Shown here: positions 27,104-35,905 of the stretch, in pieces | How positions within the stretch are numbered: position 1 is the stretch's first letter | Layout: each line of letters begins with the position of its first letter | Made by a program: the position numbers and the translations under genes | The notes under the pieces: generated by a model | Database searches by the model: none | The model's input: only the letters and a program-made list of their open reading frames with translations | Told to the model about the DNA's origin: nothing | NCBI RefSeq assembly: GCF_900699765.1 | Contig: NZ_CAADHO010000003.1 | Span: forward strand, 186,001-250,000 | Direction: 5' to 3' | Length of the DNA: 64,000 nucleotides | From: Desulfoluna butyratoxydans | GTDB taxonomy: Bacteria; Desulfobacterota; Desulfobacteria; Desulfobacterales; Desulfolunaceae

Positions 27104-28938
27104 TGGCGGAAAACGTGAATCCCATAGATCCCGCCCTGGTCAATGGCTTTGTGGGGGTGGTGGGCAGCCCGTCTTCGGATCGCGATGTCTGTGGCAGGCG
27201 CTTGGCAACGGCCTACGGGCAGTTTAAGAACAACCCGAATGTTCAGGTGAAACGCGGGAAACTCTGTGAGATCTCCTTTTTCATGCGTCGCCCTGTTTCG
27301 GAACCATCCGGTAACGGGAGGACGTGGACCCAGGTGGCGGGGGTGTTCTCCGGAAGCCCCTCTCCAGGTGACAGCGGTCCTGAAGAAGTTACCGGGTCCC
27401 TCCAGGGGCAGTTTTTCGGTGTGGCAGTGGACGAGGAGCGCTACAAGGTCACCCTTTTTTCCGATCACGCCGGGATTTTCAAGGTCTACTATGCTCACCG
27501 GGACGGTCTCTTTTTCTTTTCGACCTCGTCACTGGCCCTGGCCGCGGTGCTGGGGACCCCTTCACCTGACCTTCTGGGGTGTACCGAGTTTCTCTCCATG
27601 GGGTACATGCAGGGCGACAGGACCTTTTACAAAGGGATCCATGTCTTTCCCCCGGCCTCTGCCTGGGTGTTTGACGGGAAAAACCAGGCAGCGCCCCGTA
27701 AACTGAGGTACTGGCAACCTTTCTCGGGGTATGGGGCGGACCAGCCCCCCCTTACGACCCAGGACGGCGTGGAAAAAGCCCTCATGTCCCTGGACAGACA
27801 CGCAAAGGCGCTGGCCGCCACTTACGATCGTCCTGTGTGTGATCTGACGGCCGGGTTTGACTCCCGGGGGGTTGTCTCCACCCTGCTCAAGGCGGGACTC
27901 CCTTTTACCACGGTCTGCAATGGGTTTGCGGGGAGCGACGATGTCAGGGTTTCAAGCGCCATTGCCAGACGATTGGGGTGGCATCATGAGGTGAATGAGC
28001 TGGGGCACATCGTGGGTGGGCTGACCATGGCCGATATCAGCAGGGCCCTTCGCCTTACCGACGGGGAGATCCCGGTATCGGACTACGTGATCCCCATGGC
28101 TGTGCATCAACACCACGGCGATAGATTTAATTTGGCGTTCAACGGCAGCGGAGGGGAGCTGTTCCGGGGGCGTTGGTGGGAAGGGGAATTCTTCCTTAAG
28201 GGAGGGCAACGGCTCGTTAACAAGGGGCGACTGGTGAAACGCCTCATGGTTCCCGGCCACGACTGGGCGCTCCTGGCCCCTGAGTTGAAACCCCAGTTTT
28301 TTAAGGCGACGGAGCGGGCCATCCAAGCGTTATCAACGGAGAATACCGCCCGTGCAAACACCGCAAAAATTGACCTGATGTATTTAAACAGCCGCATGGG
28401 GCGCTGGCATGGCAGGTACTATTCCTCGACCTTTCAGCTCATTCCGTGCAGCACCCTGTTTTTGACCGGTGAGCTGCTGGAACTCATGTTTCGTCTGCCA
28501 TGGTACACCAAATACAAAAATTACATGTACAGGCATTTGCTCCAGGCGTCCCATCCTGCCCTGGCCCGGGAGCCCATGGGCGACAACCTGCCTGCGACTC
28601 CGGTCTCCTTTGCCCATGGCAGGGCCCACCTTGGATGCTGGCTGCGGGGCGCAGCAGGGAAGGTCCGGACCAGGCTCGCCGGAGGGCAGTATCTACAGGG
28701 TGCCCAGGGGATGGATATACACGGACGTGTTCTGGCAATGATCCATGATGCCGAGCCGTTGACGGACGTTTTTTTATCACAGGGGCTTAAGACAGGGGCG
28801 CTCTACGACAAGGGCGCCATGGGCGAGGTGGTCCGGCAGTCCTGTGCTTCGGGCTTTGGTCTTGCGTCAGCCCAGTTGATGCGGATGGTCACCCTTGAGC
28901 GCGCCTTTGAAGAGGCGTGCTCTGTGACGTGTGAGTGA
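27100..28938 (+). CDS. Asparagine-synthetase-like protein lacking glutaminase Cys
   Basis: 612 residues with a two-domain AsnB layout. The N-terminal part has an Ntn-like fold trace (FVGVVGSPSSDRDV, GQFFGVAVDEERYKVTLFSDHAGIFKVYYA) but no Cys at position 2, so glutamine hydrolysis is unlikely. The synthetase part has a variant PP-loop, CDLTAGFDSRGVVSTL, where AsnB has SGGxDS; NGSGGELFRGRWW corresponds to the GDGGDE region. It could form an amide or ester using ATP with free ammonia or another amine, like beta-lactam-synthetase relatives. It overlaps the ligase gene by four bases and is followed by glycosyltransferase genes. Confidence 0.75.
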   Translation: MMAENVNPIDPALVNGFVGVVGSPSSDRDVCGRRLATAYGQFKNNPNVQVKRGKLCEISFFMRRPVSEPSGNGRTWTQVAGVFSGSPSPGDSGPEEVTGSLQGQFFGVAVDEERYKVTLFSDHAGIFKVYYAHRDGLFFFSTSSLALAAVLGTPSPDLLGCTEFLSMGYMQGDRTFYKGIHVFPPASAWVFDGKNQAAPRKLRYWQPFSGYGADQPPLTTQDGVEKALMSLDRHAKALAATYDRPVCDLTAGFDSRGVVSTLLKAGLPFTTVCNGFAGSDDVRVSSAIARRLGWHHEVNELGHIVGGLTMADISRALRLTDGEIPVSDYVIPMAVHQHHGDRFNLAFNGSGGELFRGRWWEGEFFLKGGQRLVNKGRLVKRLMVPGHDWALLAPELKPQFFKATERAIQALSTENTARANTAKIDLMYLNSRMGRWHGRYYSSTFQLIPCSTLFLTGELLELMFRLPWYTKYKNYMYRHLLQASHPALAREPMGDNLPATPVSFAHGRAHLGCWLRGAAGKVRTRLAGGQYLQGAQGMDIHGRVLAMIHDAEPLTDVFLSQGLKTGALYDKGAMGEVVRQSCASGFGLASAQLMRMVTLERAFEEACSVTCE

Positions 28939-28961
28939 ATCGGATTTATCGGGGAGTTGTC

Positions 28962-30311
28962 ATGACCAGAAAACGCGTGCTGTGCATCAGCTACCAGTTC
29001 CCTCCCTTTGCCGGGACGGGGGTTTTTCGTGTGCTGAATTTCGTGGAGCACCTCCCGGACCGGGGGTGGGACCCGGTGGTGCTCTCGGTGCTCCCCGGTC
29101 ATTACGAAAGGGGCACAGCCCTTGATGACGGCCTCTGCGCCAGGGTGAACGGGTCGGCGCGAGTTCACAGGACAAAGTGTTTCCAGGGGATTGACGCCAT
29201 GCTCAGCCTCAGGGGAACGTTCAGGGGCAATGCCACCCCGGCAAGTGCGGGGCAGGGAGAGACGGCAGGAACCGCACCGGCCGGAAAGGGGTTTTGGCAG
29301 GGGGTAAAGGACGCCGTCACCCTGGCATACCGCATTCCGGACAAGCAGGTGGGCTGGCTTCCCTATGCCCTGGCTGAGGGGGTCCGTATATGCCGCCATG
29401 AAAAACCCGAGCTGATCTATGCGTCGGGGGGGCCCTGGACCTCGTTTCTCATCGGGCTGGCTTTAAAGGCTCATTTTCACCTGCCGTTGGTCATCGATTT
29501 CAGGGACCCATGGATGAACAATCCTTATGACGAGCTGAACGTGGGGTTTCGCAGGCGGGTGAACCGTTTTCTGGAGAGATGGTGCCTTCGCCGGGCCGAT
29601 GCGGTCATTGCCAATACGGAGCCGCTGCGAACCCTGTTGGCCGACACGGCGGGCTCTGGGAACAAGTGCCATACCATCACCAACGGATACAACGAGACGG
29701 AGTACGTCGGGCTGAAGGCCAGGGCCTCCGGCACGGTCCCCCTGGTGGTGACCCATGTGGGTAACCTTTACGGAAAACGCACTCCCGACAGTTTTCTTCA
29801 GGCCCTTACTCGATTGATCGACACCGGGCGTCTCGGCGTCCATGAGGTGGCGGTTCGTTTCATCGGCCATGTGGACGAGGCCCGCATCAACAATCTCATC
29901 GGCTCCCACCCGGTGAGCGCCATGGTTACCTGTGTAGGGGTGGTCCCTAAGAATCAAGCCCTTAAGATGTTGTTCCAATCGGACATCGCCCTTCTTATCC
30001 AGCCGGATACCCGCCTGCAGATACCCGCCAAGCTTTTTGAATATATCCGGTCCCAAAAGCCTATTCTTGCGGTGTGCGGGGAAGGGGCCACCCAGGAACT
30101 CATTGAAGCCCATGGCCTGGGGGTGGTGGCGGATGCCGACGACCCAGAGGGTATGGAAGGGGCCATTCTGGATGTGTTTCGGCAGGCACGGTCTGCGGAG
30201 GGCCACGTGAAGAAGGATTACATGGCATTTGAAGCCGGGGCTTTGACGACGCAGCTGGCAGGCGTTTTTGACGGGGTTTTCCAGTCATCTCCACAGATGA
30301 AAAACGGGTGA
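28962..30311 (+). CDS. Glycosyltransferase (GT4-like)
   Basis: GT-B glycosyltransferase of 449 residues. Opens RVLCISYQFPPFAGTGVFRVLNFVEHL, the acceptor domain of the group with PELIYASGGPWTSFLIG and VIDFRDPWMNNPY ('DFRDPW' is diagnostic of this sub-branch). The C-terminal half holds VVTHVGNLYGKR, DIALLIQPDTRLQIPAKLFEYIRSQKPILAV. ATG 28962 has a GGGGAG site; GTG 28935 is in frame but overlaps the previous gene. Sugar specificity is unknown. Confidence 0.88.
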   Translation: MTRKRVLCISYQFPPFAGTGVFRVLNFVEHLPDRGWDPVVLSVLPGHYERGTALDDGLCARVNGSARVHRTKCFQGIDAMLSLRGTFRGNATPASAGQGETAGTAPAGKGFWQGVKDAVTLAYRIPDKQVGWLPYALAEGVRICRHEKPELIYASGGPWTSFLIGLALKAHFHLPLVIDFRDPWMNNPYDELNVGFRRRVNRFLERWCLRRADAVIANTEPLRTLLADTAGSGNKCHTITNGYNETEYVGLKARASGTVPLVVTHVGNLYGKRTPDSFLQALTRLIDTGRLGVHEVAVRFIGHVDEARINNLIGSHPVSAMVTCVGVVPKNQALKMLFQSDIALLIQPDTRLQIPAKLFEYIRSQKPILAVCGEGATQELIEAHGLGVVADADDPEGMEGAILDVFRQARSAEGHVKKDYMAFEAGALTTQLAGVFDGVFQSSPQMKNG

Positions 30312-30314
30312 TGC

Positions 30315-31445
30315 ATGTGGTTTGAATCACGAAAAAAAGCTGAAGACAGGGTGCTGCACGTGGTGCTCTCTCTGGGGATCGGCGGGGCCGAGCGCATTGT
30401 CTCTTCCCTGATCGAAGGGGGAGATGCCGCCGGGATCTCCCATGGGGTGTGCTGCCTGGATGAGAAGGGGCGGCTGGCAGAGGCCCTTGAAGACGCAGGC
30501 CATGAGGTTCATCTGGTGAGGAGGAAACCGGGTATTGACCTGGCCCTGCCTTTCAAGATGGCAAGGCTGGCGGTGCGCTGTGGGTATACCACCCTTCACG
30601 CCCACGGGGAGACCCCGTGGTTTTATACGGTGCTTGCGGTGATTCTGACCCAGGGCCTGAGGTTCCGATGTCTGACCACCATCCATGGTTACAGCGGGGG
30701 GGACAACGCCGAGTTGGCCCATCCCCGTCTCTGGCGCCTGCTGATGGTTTTTACCCGTCGTGTCATCGTTGTTTCAGGTGCCCTTGAGCGCGAGATGAAG
30801 GCGGTCTATCCGGTGCTGGGGAAAAAGGTCGAGACCATTCGAAACGGGATTTCGCCGAACGAGAAGGTGCCAGCCCAGTCGCGGGACGCCTGGGGGCTGC
30901 GTGGAAAAACCGTGGCAGGTGTGGTCTCTCGTTTGTCCCCCGTGAAGAACCACCTGCTGCTGCTAAAAGCGGCGGAACGGCTCATCGGGTTGGGGCGGGA
31001 AGACCTTGCGGTGATGATCGTCGGGGACGGACCCGAGCGGGAGTCCCTCGAAGCCTATGCTCAAAGACCAGGGCTTAAAGGGCACGTGATCTTTACCGGT
31101 GAGCGTCTCGATGCTCTGGGATTTTACCCCCTTTTTGACATGTTTGTGCTGCCCTCCCTGTCCGAGGGCATCTCGGTGGCCCTGCTGGAAGCATCGGCTT
31201 TGGGGGTGCCCCTCATCGCCTCCGGGGTCGGGGGCAATACCGAGATTGTCTCGCACATGGGCACTGGCCTGGTCTTTGAGTCGGAGAACCTGGATGACCT
31301 TGCACGCCAGATAGAGCTGCTGCTCGACACACCGTCCCTTGCCGGGCGGCTCGCGGCCGGAGCCCGGGCCTGGGTTCGGGAGACCTTTTCGGTGCGCGCC
31401 ATGGTGGACAGGTACAACCGCCTTTATCTGGAGATGGCCGGCTGA
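30315..31445 (+). CDS. Glycosyltransferase family 4
   Basis: GT-B retaining glycosyltransferase of 376 residues: VLHVVLSLGIGGAERIVSSLIEGG opens the acceptor domain, with HAHGETPWFYTVLAV, IRNGISPNEK, VVSRLSPVKNHLLLLKAAERLI and the donor-site FVLPSLSEGISVALLEASALGVPLIASGVGGNTEI with the EX7E pattern. Resembles EpsD/Stp2-type transferases of EPS loci. Starts three bases after the previous stop; its TGA overlaps the next ATG. Confidence 0.92.
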   Translation: MWFESRKKAEDRVLHVVLSLGIGGAERIVSSLIEGGDAAGISHGVCCLDEKGRLAEALEDAGHEVHLVRRKPGIDLALPFKMARLAVRCGYTTLHAHGETPWFYTVLAVILTQGLRFRCLTTIHGYSGGDNAELAHPRLWRLLMVFTRRVIVVSGALEREMKAVYPVLGKKVETIRNGISPNEKVPAQSRDAWGLRGKTVAGVVSRLSPVKNHLLLLKAAERLIGLGREDLAVMIVGDGPERESLEAYAQRPGLKGHVIFTGERLDALGFYPLFDMFVLPSLSEGISVALLEASALGVPLIASGVGGNTEIVSHMGTGLVFESENLDDLARQIELLLDTPSLAGRLAAGARAWVRETFSVRAMVDRYNRLYLEMAG

Positions 31446-32626
31446 TGAAGATTCTGGTTTTCTCGACCCTGTTTCCCAACAACACGGCCCCTGCCCACGG
31501 GGTGTTCATCAAAAACAGGATGAAGGCGGTTTCGGAGATGGATGGCCATGAGGTCCGTGTGGTGGCCCCTGTCCCCTATTTTCCGCCGATCAAACGATTC
31601 AAGGCGTGGTATCGCTTCTCCCAGGTGGCCGCCCGCGAGAGGGTGGATGGCCTGACGGTTTATCACCCCAGGTACCTTGTGACCCCCAAGGTGGGGATGA
31701 CGGCCTACGGGGTGTGTCTTTTCCTTGGGGCTCTGAAAACCGTCAAGGCCTTGGAAAAGAGCTTTTCCTTTGACGTCATCGACGCCCACTACATGTACCC
31801 GGATGCCTTTGCGGCTGTCCTTTTGGGTAAGGCCCTGAACAAGCCGGTGACGGTCTCTGCCCGGGGCAGCGATATCCATCAGTTTTCAAACCTTGCCATG
31901 ATCCGGCCCCTGCTTCGCTACACCCTGACACAGGCCGATGCCGTCATTTCGGTGTGTGATTCCCTCAAGGAGATGATGGTGGCGCTGGGTACCCCTTCGC
32001 ACAAAGTGAGCGTTATCCCCAACGGCATTGACGGCACCTCCTTTTATCCCGCGGATCGGGCTGAGGCGCGGCAGCGTCTGGGAATCCCCCTTGATGCCAG
32101 GGTGGTCCTCTCCGTGGGGGCCCTGATCCGGCTTAAGGGACATCACCTCCTGGTGGAGGCCTTTGGTCGGATCGTGGCAGAAGAGACGGAGCATACCTGT
32201 TTGTATATTGTGGGCGACGGGGTGGAGCGAGGCGTCCTTCATCGCCAGGTTCAGGCACTGGGCCTGGGCAGTCGAGTCGTTTTCTGCGGGCAGGTTCCCC
32301 ACGGAGTCCTTGTGGACTATTACAACGCCGCCGATCTTTTTTTCCTGGGAAGCGAGCGGGAAGGATGGCCCAATGTCATCTCCGAGTCCCTGGCCTGCGG
32401 AATCCCGGTGGTGGCCACCCGGGTCAACGGTATTCCCGAGATTGTCCGGTCTGATGATTTAGGGGGGCTGGTGGCGCGGGATGTGCCCTCCTTTGTGGCG
32501 GGAATTCGTCGGGCCCTGGACACCCATTGGGACCGCAGTGCCATCGGTGCCTATGGGCAGTCCCGGTCCTGGGCCATGGTGGCAGAAAACGTTGTTTCTG
32601 TTTTAAAGAGGGTGTCTATGCGTTAA
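31445..32626 (+). CDS. Glycosyltransferase family 4
   Basis: GT-B glycosyltransferase of 393 residues: MKILVFSTLFPNNTAPAHGVFI, DVIDAHYMYPDAFAAVLL, VSARGSDIHQFSN (the DI(H/N) motif), VIPNGIDGTSFYP, VVLSVGALIRLKGHHLLVEAF and FFLGSEREGWPNVISESLACGIPVVATRVNGIPEIV. It is the last of the five transferases in the long forward operon and overlaps its upstream neighbour by one base (ATGA). A gap of about 200 bases follows before the first large paralog. Confidence 0.93.
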   Translation: MKILVFSTLFPNNTAPAHGVFIKNRMKAVSEMDGHEVRVVAPVPYFPPIKRFKAWYRFSQVAARERVDGLTVYHPRYLVTPKVGMTAYGVCLFLGALKTVKALEKSFSFDVIDAHYMYPDAFAAVLLGKALNKPVTVSARGSDIHQFSNLAMIRPLLRYTLTQADAVISVCDSLKEMMVALGTPSHKVSVIPNGIDGTSFYPADRAEARQRLGIPLDARVVLSVGALIRLKGHHLLVEAFGRIVAEETEHTCLYIVGDGVERGVLHRQVQALGLGSRVVFCGQVPHGVLVDYYNAADLFFLGSEREGWPNVISESLACGIPVVATRVNGIPEIVRSDDLGGLVARDVPSFVAGIRRALDTHWDRSAIGAYGQSRSWAMVAENVVSVLKRVSMR

Positions 32627-32715
32627 TATAACAAATAATCAATCCCTTACATATCGTGTGATGCCTTTTACGGCTGGTCCTGGCCCCTTTGCGAATGCCC
32701 TGCAAAGTTCATGTC

Positions 32716-32732
32716 CTATGGGGAATCCATAG
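32716..32732. promoter_or_regulatory. Inverted repeat before the first large paralog
   Basis: CTATGG-GGAAT-CCATAG, perfect six-base arms, about 90 bases upstream of the first lyase-like paralog and in the gap after the glycosyltransferase run. Could be an operator or a small hairpin; no clear promoter was seen next to it. Confidence 0.3.
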
Positions 32733-32824
32733 TATCACGGTCGATGTTTTTCGCATGGCGAGAAACGTTGGAACGGTAGTCGGTCTGTTCTTTCCACTTC
32801 GTTTGACCATGATAGGTGAACATG

Positions 32825-35731
32825 ATGAAAGAAACCTTGCAGGGTATCCTGAAGAGGCGTGTATGGTGTGTTGTTGTCGTGATGTTTTGCGTTGGTGGCG
32901 TTCTCCCGACCCATGGCGAGTGTGCGGTTGATCCTGCCGTGAGGATCGAGGTTCGAGAGTTGCTCCCGGAGGGCGTATCTGGGCTGGACAGGACCCATGA
33001 AGCGGCCACCTTCGGGGTACCCTTAAGGGACTGTGACGGGATTCAAACCATCAATCAGTTGGGACTTTCCGGACTATGGGATTATCAGTTCCGGGTGCTG
33101 CACAGGTACCCGAGCGGCAACATTCAATGGGTGCTCATCGACACACTGGCCTCGGTTCCGGCGGGGCAGAGCACGGTTATCTGGCTCACCAACGGCTCTG
33201 GCAACAGCTCGGGAAACAGTCTGCCCATAGACCTGGCCGCGGATAACGGCAACACCATCACGGTAGACACCGGTGCCGCCCGGTTTGTCATCAGAAAAGC
33301 CCGTTACAACGTCTTTGATTCCGTGGTGGCCGGGGGCACCTCTTTTCTTTCGAACACAGGCGGCATCACGGCTGTCAGCGGAACAACCCAGTACTCCTCG
33401 GCAAACGACGAGCAGTCCATGGCGGTCATTGAAGAGAATGGCCCCATCAAGGCCGTGATCCGGTGCGAAGGTCATCTTAAACCCGCAAGTGGTCCGTGGC
33501 TCTTTGGCTACACCATGCGCATGTACTTTTACAAGGGCTCAGGACGTACCCGCCTGGACCTGATCCTCAAAAATGCAGAGATCAGTTCCTACACCGTCAA
33601 AACCTTTGAATCGGTCCGTATTGAGCTTCCCACCACCATGGTCGCCCCTTCCTATCTGTTTTCAACCGGTCCGGGGGTACAGGCCGGAGGGTTCATTGAC
33701 GGCAGCGCCCACCTGTACCAGGGCTACAGCAGTCACAAATATGTGCAGTACCTGGGGGGTGCGGATTTGCTCAAGGCACGCCTGGTCCCGGATGTGGGGC
33801 TTGAGGTTGTCAATGGGACCTCGGTGATCCACGCCTTGGGCGACGAGAAGAATTACAGCGAAGGGTTCGCCGCCATGACTACCCAGGGCATGCAGATCAA
33901 CTGCGGCATCCGGAACCTTTACGGCATGTGGCCCACGGGGTTTACCATGACCGAAGACGGGCATCTTTATATTGATGTGTTCAGCCCTCGCAACACCAAA
34001 GATGACATCCGATTCGCTTTTTTTGCCCACGACAAACGGCAGGTGGTTCTGGAGTTCACACCAGAGGCAAAGGATCCCAAACAGACGTTTTATACCTTGC
34101 AATACCCCCTGGCCGGGCTGGCTGATTTTGAGCATTACGCGGAGGCAAAGGCCGTTTATGGGGAAGATCGGCTGGCAACCCATGCAGAGACAAGGGGCTT
34201 TCTTTCTGAGATCGGCCTGGGGAGCTACGAGATCTCCAATGTGGATACCCTGCGCAGGTATTATGTGTGGGGGCAGGGCGGAGGCTCCAATCAGTATGAC
34301 CTCCAGCTGTGCAAGTACCTTCATTATCTTCAGACAGGCAACGGGGGAGCCTTTCTGGCCGCACAAAACGATGACCATCACAAGATGTTCGGATCCGTCA
34401 AGCACTCGGATGATTTTGATGTCTATGTCCAGGGGCCGACTCTTTTTAAAAACGTGAACACCACCTCCCCACCCGACCAAAACCTGACATACAACAGCAA
34501 GTTTTTCGACCGGGAGCACTCCCACGATGTGTCCGTACCCGTGGGGTATTTTCTCACCGGGGACGAATCGTTGATGGACGCGTGGCGTGATTACGGAGAA
34601 TACACCCTCTACGATCAGGGCTCCGGAAAAGGCTCCATCAACAGTTACTACGACGGGACAACCTATGTGGGGTTCCCCCGCATTTTTTCAAGGGCGTTAA
34701 GGCGTGCCGGAGCCTATGGGCAGTATGCAAGCACGAGTGTCTGGCGGGAAAAGATCAGTCGAATGGTTGGGAATTTTATGGGGATGCGGGCAACTCCTGC
34801 AGACGACGATCAAGACGGATGGGACTTGGACCGTGGTTTTTTCTATATGAGCAGAGATGGAAGCAGACCCGATGGCGAGCGTTCCAATAAAGTCTTTATG
34901 GCATACGATATATTTCCCAACGCCTTTTGGTATTATGCCCCCGAAAATTTTGATGCCCCCTTGATGTATGAAGATTATCAGGACTATATCCTGGGGCTTG
35001 CCTACCATTCATTGCGTGAGATCATTCCCCTGGAGCACCAGCCCTATGGCTTTAAACTTGATGAAGCCAATGCGTCGGACCCTACCGGAGAGTATCCGTT
35101 TTCCTTTTTGATGGCTGCCGGGTATGAAATGACGGGGGATGACTCTTTCTTGGATCAATACACATCCCATTATCGCGTGATGCTGATTGTCCAGAGCAAA
35201 GAACGGGTTTATTCTCCCTATTCGTCAAAATTTATACACAACCATGAAAACCGTGATATTTTAACGGGCTATGTGTCTCCTGAAGGTGCCGGACGTGTCG
35301 ACTTGGGAAACTCCGATGCACCGGGTGTTTCGCGTTCCGGTTCTGTGTACACATTGACCTGGCAAGCGCCCATGGATGAGATTATCCGTTATCAGATAAA
35401 GTTCTCTGCGGCACCAATGGTCGAGAACCTCAATTTCGATCAGGTGACAAGGGCGTATGAATACGCTCCTTCAGCATATGATAATTTCTGGGCGGCGTTG
35501 AACATCGCCAATGAGCCCACTCCCAAGCAGTCTGAAGGGGATGTGGAGACAGTATCCATAGACGTTGCGCAGGCAATCAACGCTTACAACACCCGGTATG
35601 GCCTGACCGCCGGCCAGCCCGCCTATCAAGTCTATGATGATCAGACAGATTACTTTTTTTCTGTAAAGTTTTTTGCTGATGCACCCATTGTCAATGGAAT
35701 AGACACCCCATTACTGCCTTGCCCCCCCTAA
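32825..35731 (+). CDS. Secreted RIFT-barrel/alpha-alpha-toroid lyase-like protein, paralog 1
   Basis: About 968 residues with a Sec signal peptide (VWCVVVVMFCVGGVLPTHG). The N-terminal part has FGVPL, then YQFRVLHRYPSGNIQWVLIDTLASV, which resembles the first RIFT barrel of PcRGLX/YetA-like (exo-rhamnogalacturonan lyase-like) proteins. A beta-rich middle (about 190-470) holds RCEGHLK, NCGIRNLYGMWP and FAFFAHDKRQVVLEF. The C-terminal part looks like an alpha/alpha toroid: YYVWGQGGGSNQYD, DDHHKMFGS, FFDREHSHDVSVPVGYFLTGDES, DGWDLDRGFFYM. It ends LLPCPP. Start ATG 32825 fits AGGTG spacing; GTG 32816 and ATG 32822 are alternatives. An EPS lyase or hydrolase role is inferred; the fold match is from memory of motifs. 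Confidence 0.75.
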   Translation: MKETLQGILKRRVWCVVVVMFCVGGVLPTHGECAVDPAVRIEVRELLPEGVSGLDRTHEAATFGVPLRDCDGIQTINQLGLSGLWDYQFRVLHRYPSGNIQWVLIDTLASVPAGQSTVIWLTNGSGNSSGNSLPIDLAADNGNTITVDTGAARFVIRKARYNVFDSVVAGGTSFLSNTGGITAVSGTTQYSSANDEQSMAVIEENGPIKAVIRCEGHLKPASGPWLFGYTMRMYFYKGSGRTRLDLILKNAEISSYTVKTFESVRIELPTTMVAPSYLFSTGPGVQAGGFIDGSAHLYQGYSSHKYVQYLGGADLLKARLVPDVGLEVVNGTSVIHALGDEKNYSEGFAAMTTQGMQINCGIRNLYGMWPTGFTMTEDGHLYIDVFSPRNTKDDIRFAFFAHDKRQVVLEFTPEAKDPKQTFYTLQYPLAGLADFEHYAEAKAVYGEDRLATHAETRGFLSEIGLGSYEISNVDTLRRYYVWGQGGGSNQYDLQLCKYLHYLQTGNGGAFLAAQNDDHHKMFGSVKHSDDFDVYVQGPTLFKNVNTTSPPDQNLTYNSKFFDREHSHDVSVPVGYFLTGDESLMDAWRDYGEYTLYDQGSGKGSINSYYDGTTYVGFPRIFSRALRRAGAYGQYASTSVWREKISRMVGNFMGMRATPADDDQDGWDLDRGFFYMSRDGSRPDGERSNKVFMAYDIFPNAFWYYAPENFDAPLMYEDYQDYILGLAYHSLREIIPLEHQPYGFKLDEANASDPTGEYPFSFLMAAGYEMTGDDSFLDQYTSHYRVMLIVQSKERVYSPYSSKFIHNHENRDILTGYVSPEGAGRVDLGNSDAPGVSRSGSVYTLTWQAPMDEIIRYQIKFSAAPMVENLNFDQVTRAYEYAPSAYDNFWAALNIANEPTPKQSEGDVETVSIDVAQAINAYNTRYGLTAGQPAYQVYDDQTDYFFSVKFFADAPIVNGIDTPLLPCPP

Positions 35732-35905
35732 CATGGGAAGTCATTCGTTTCCCCCCCTTATTTTTGAATGGCCTGGTGACTGCATAAACAAACCGAGACA
35801 AAGAATACGCTTCATCGACGACAGGTATATTGGTTGTGTTGTTGAGACGGTTCGCGATCTCCATTGTGCTGCATGACCGGGCGTTGAGAGCTATAAGGGG
35901 GACAG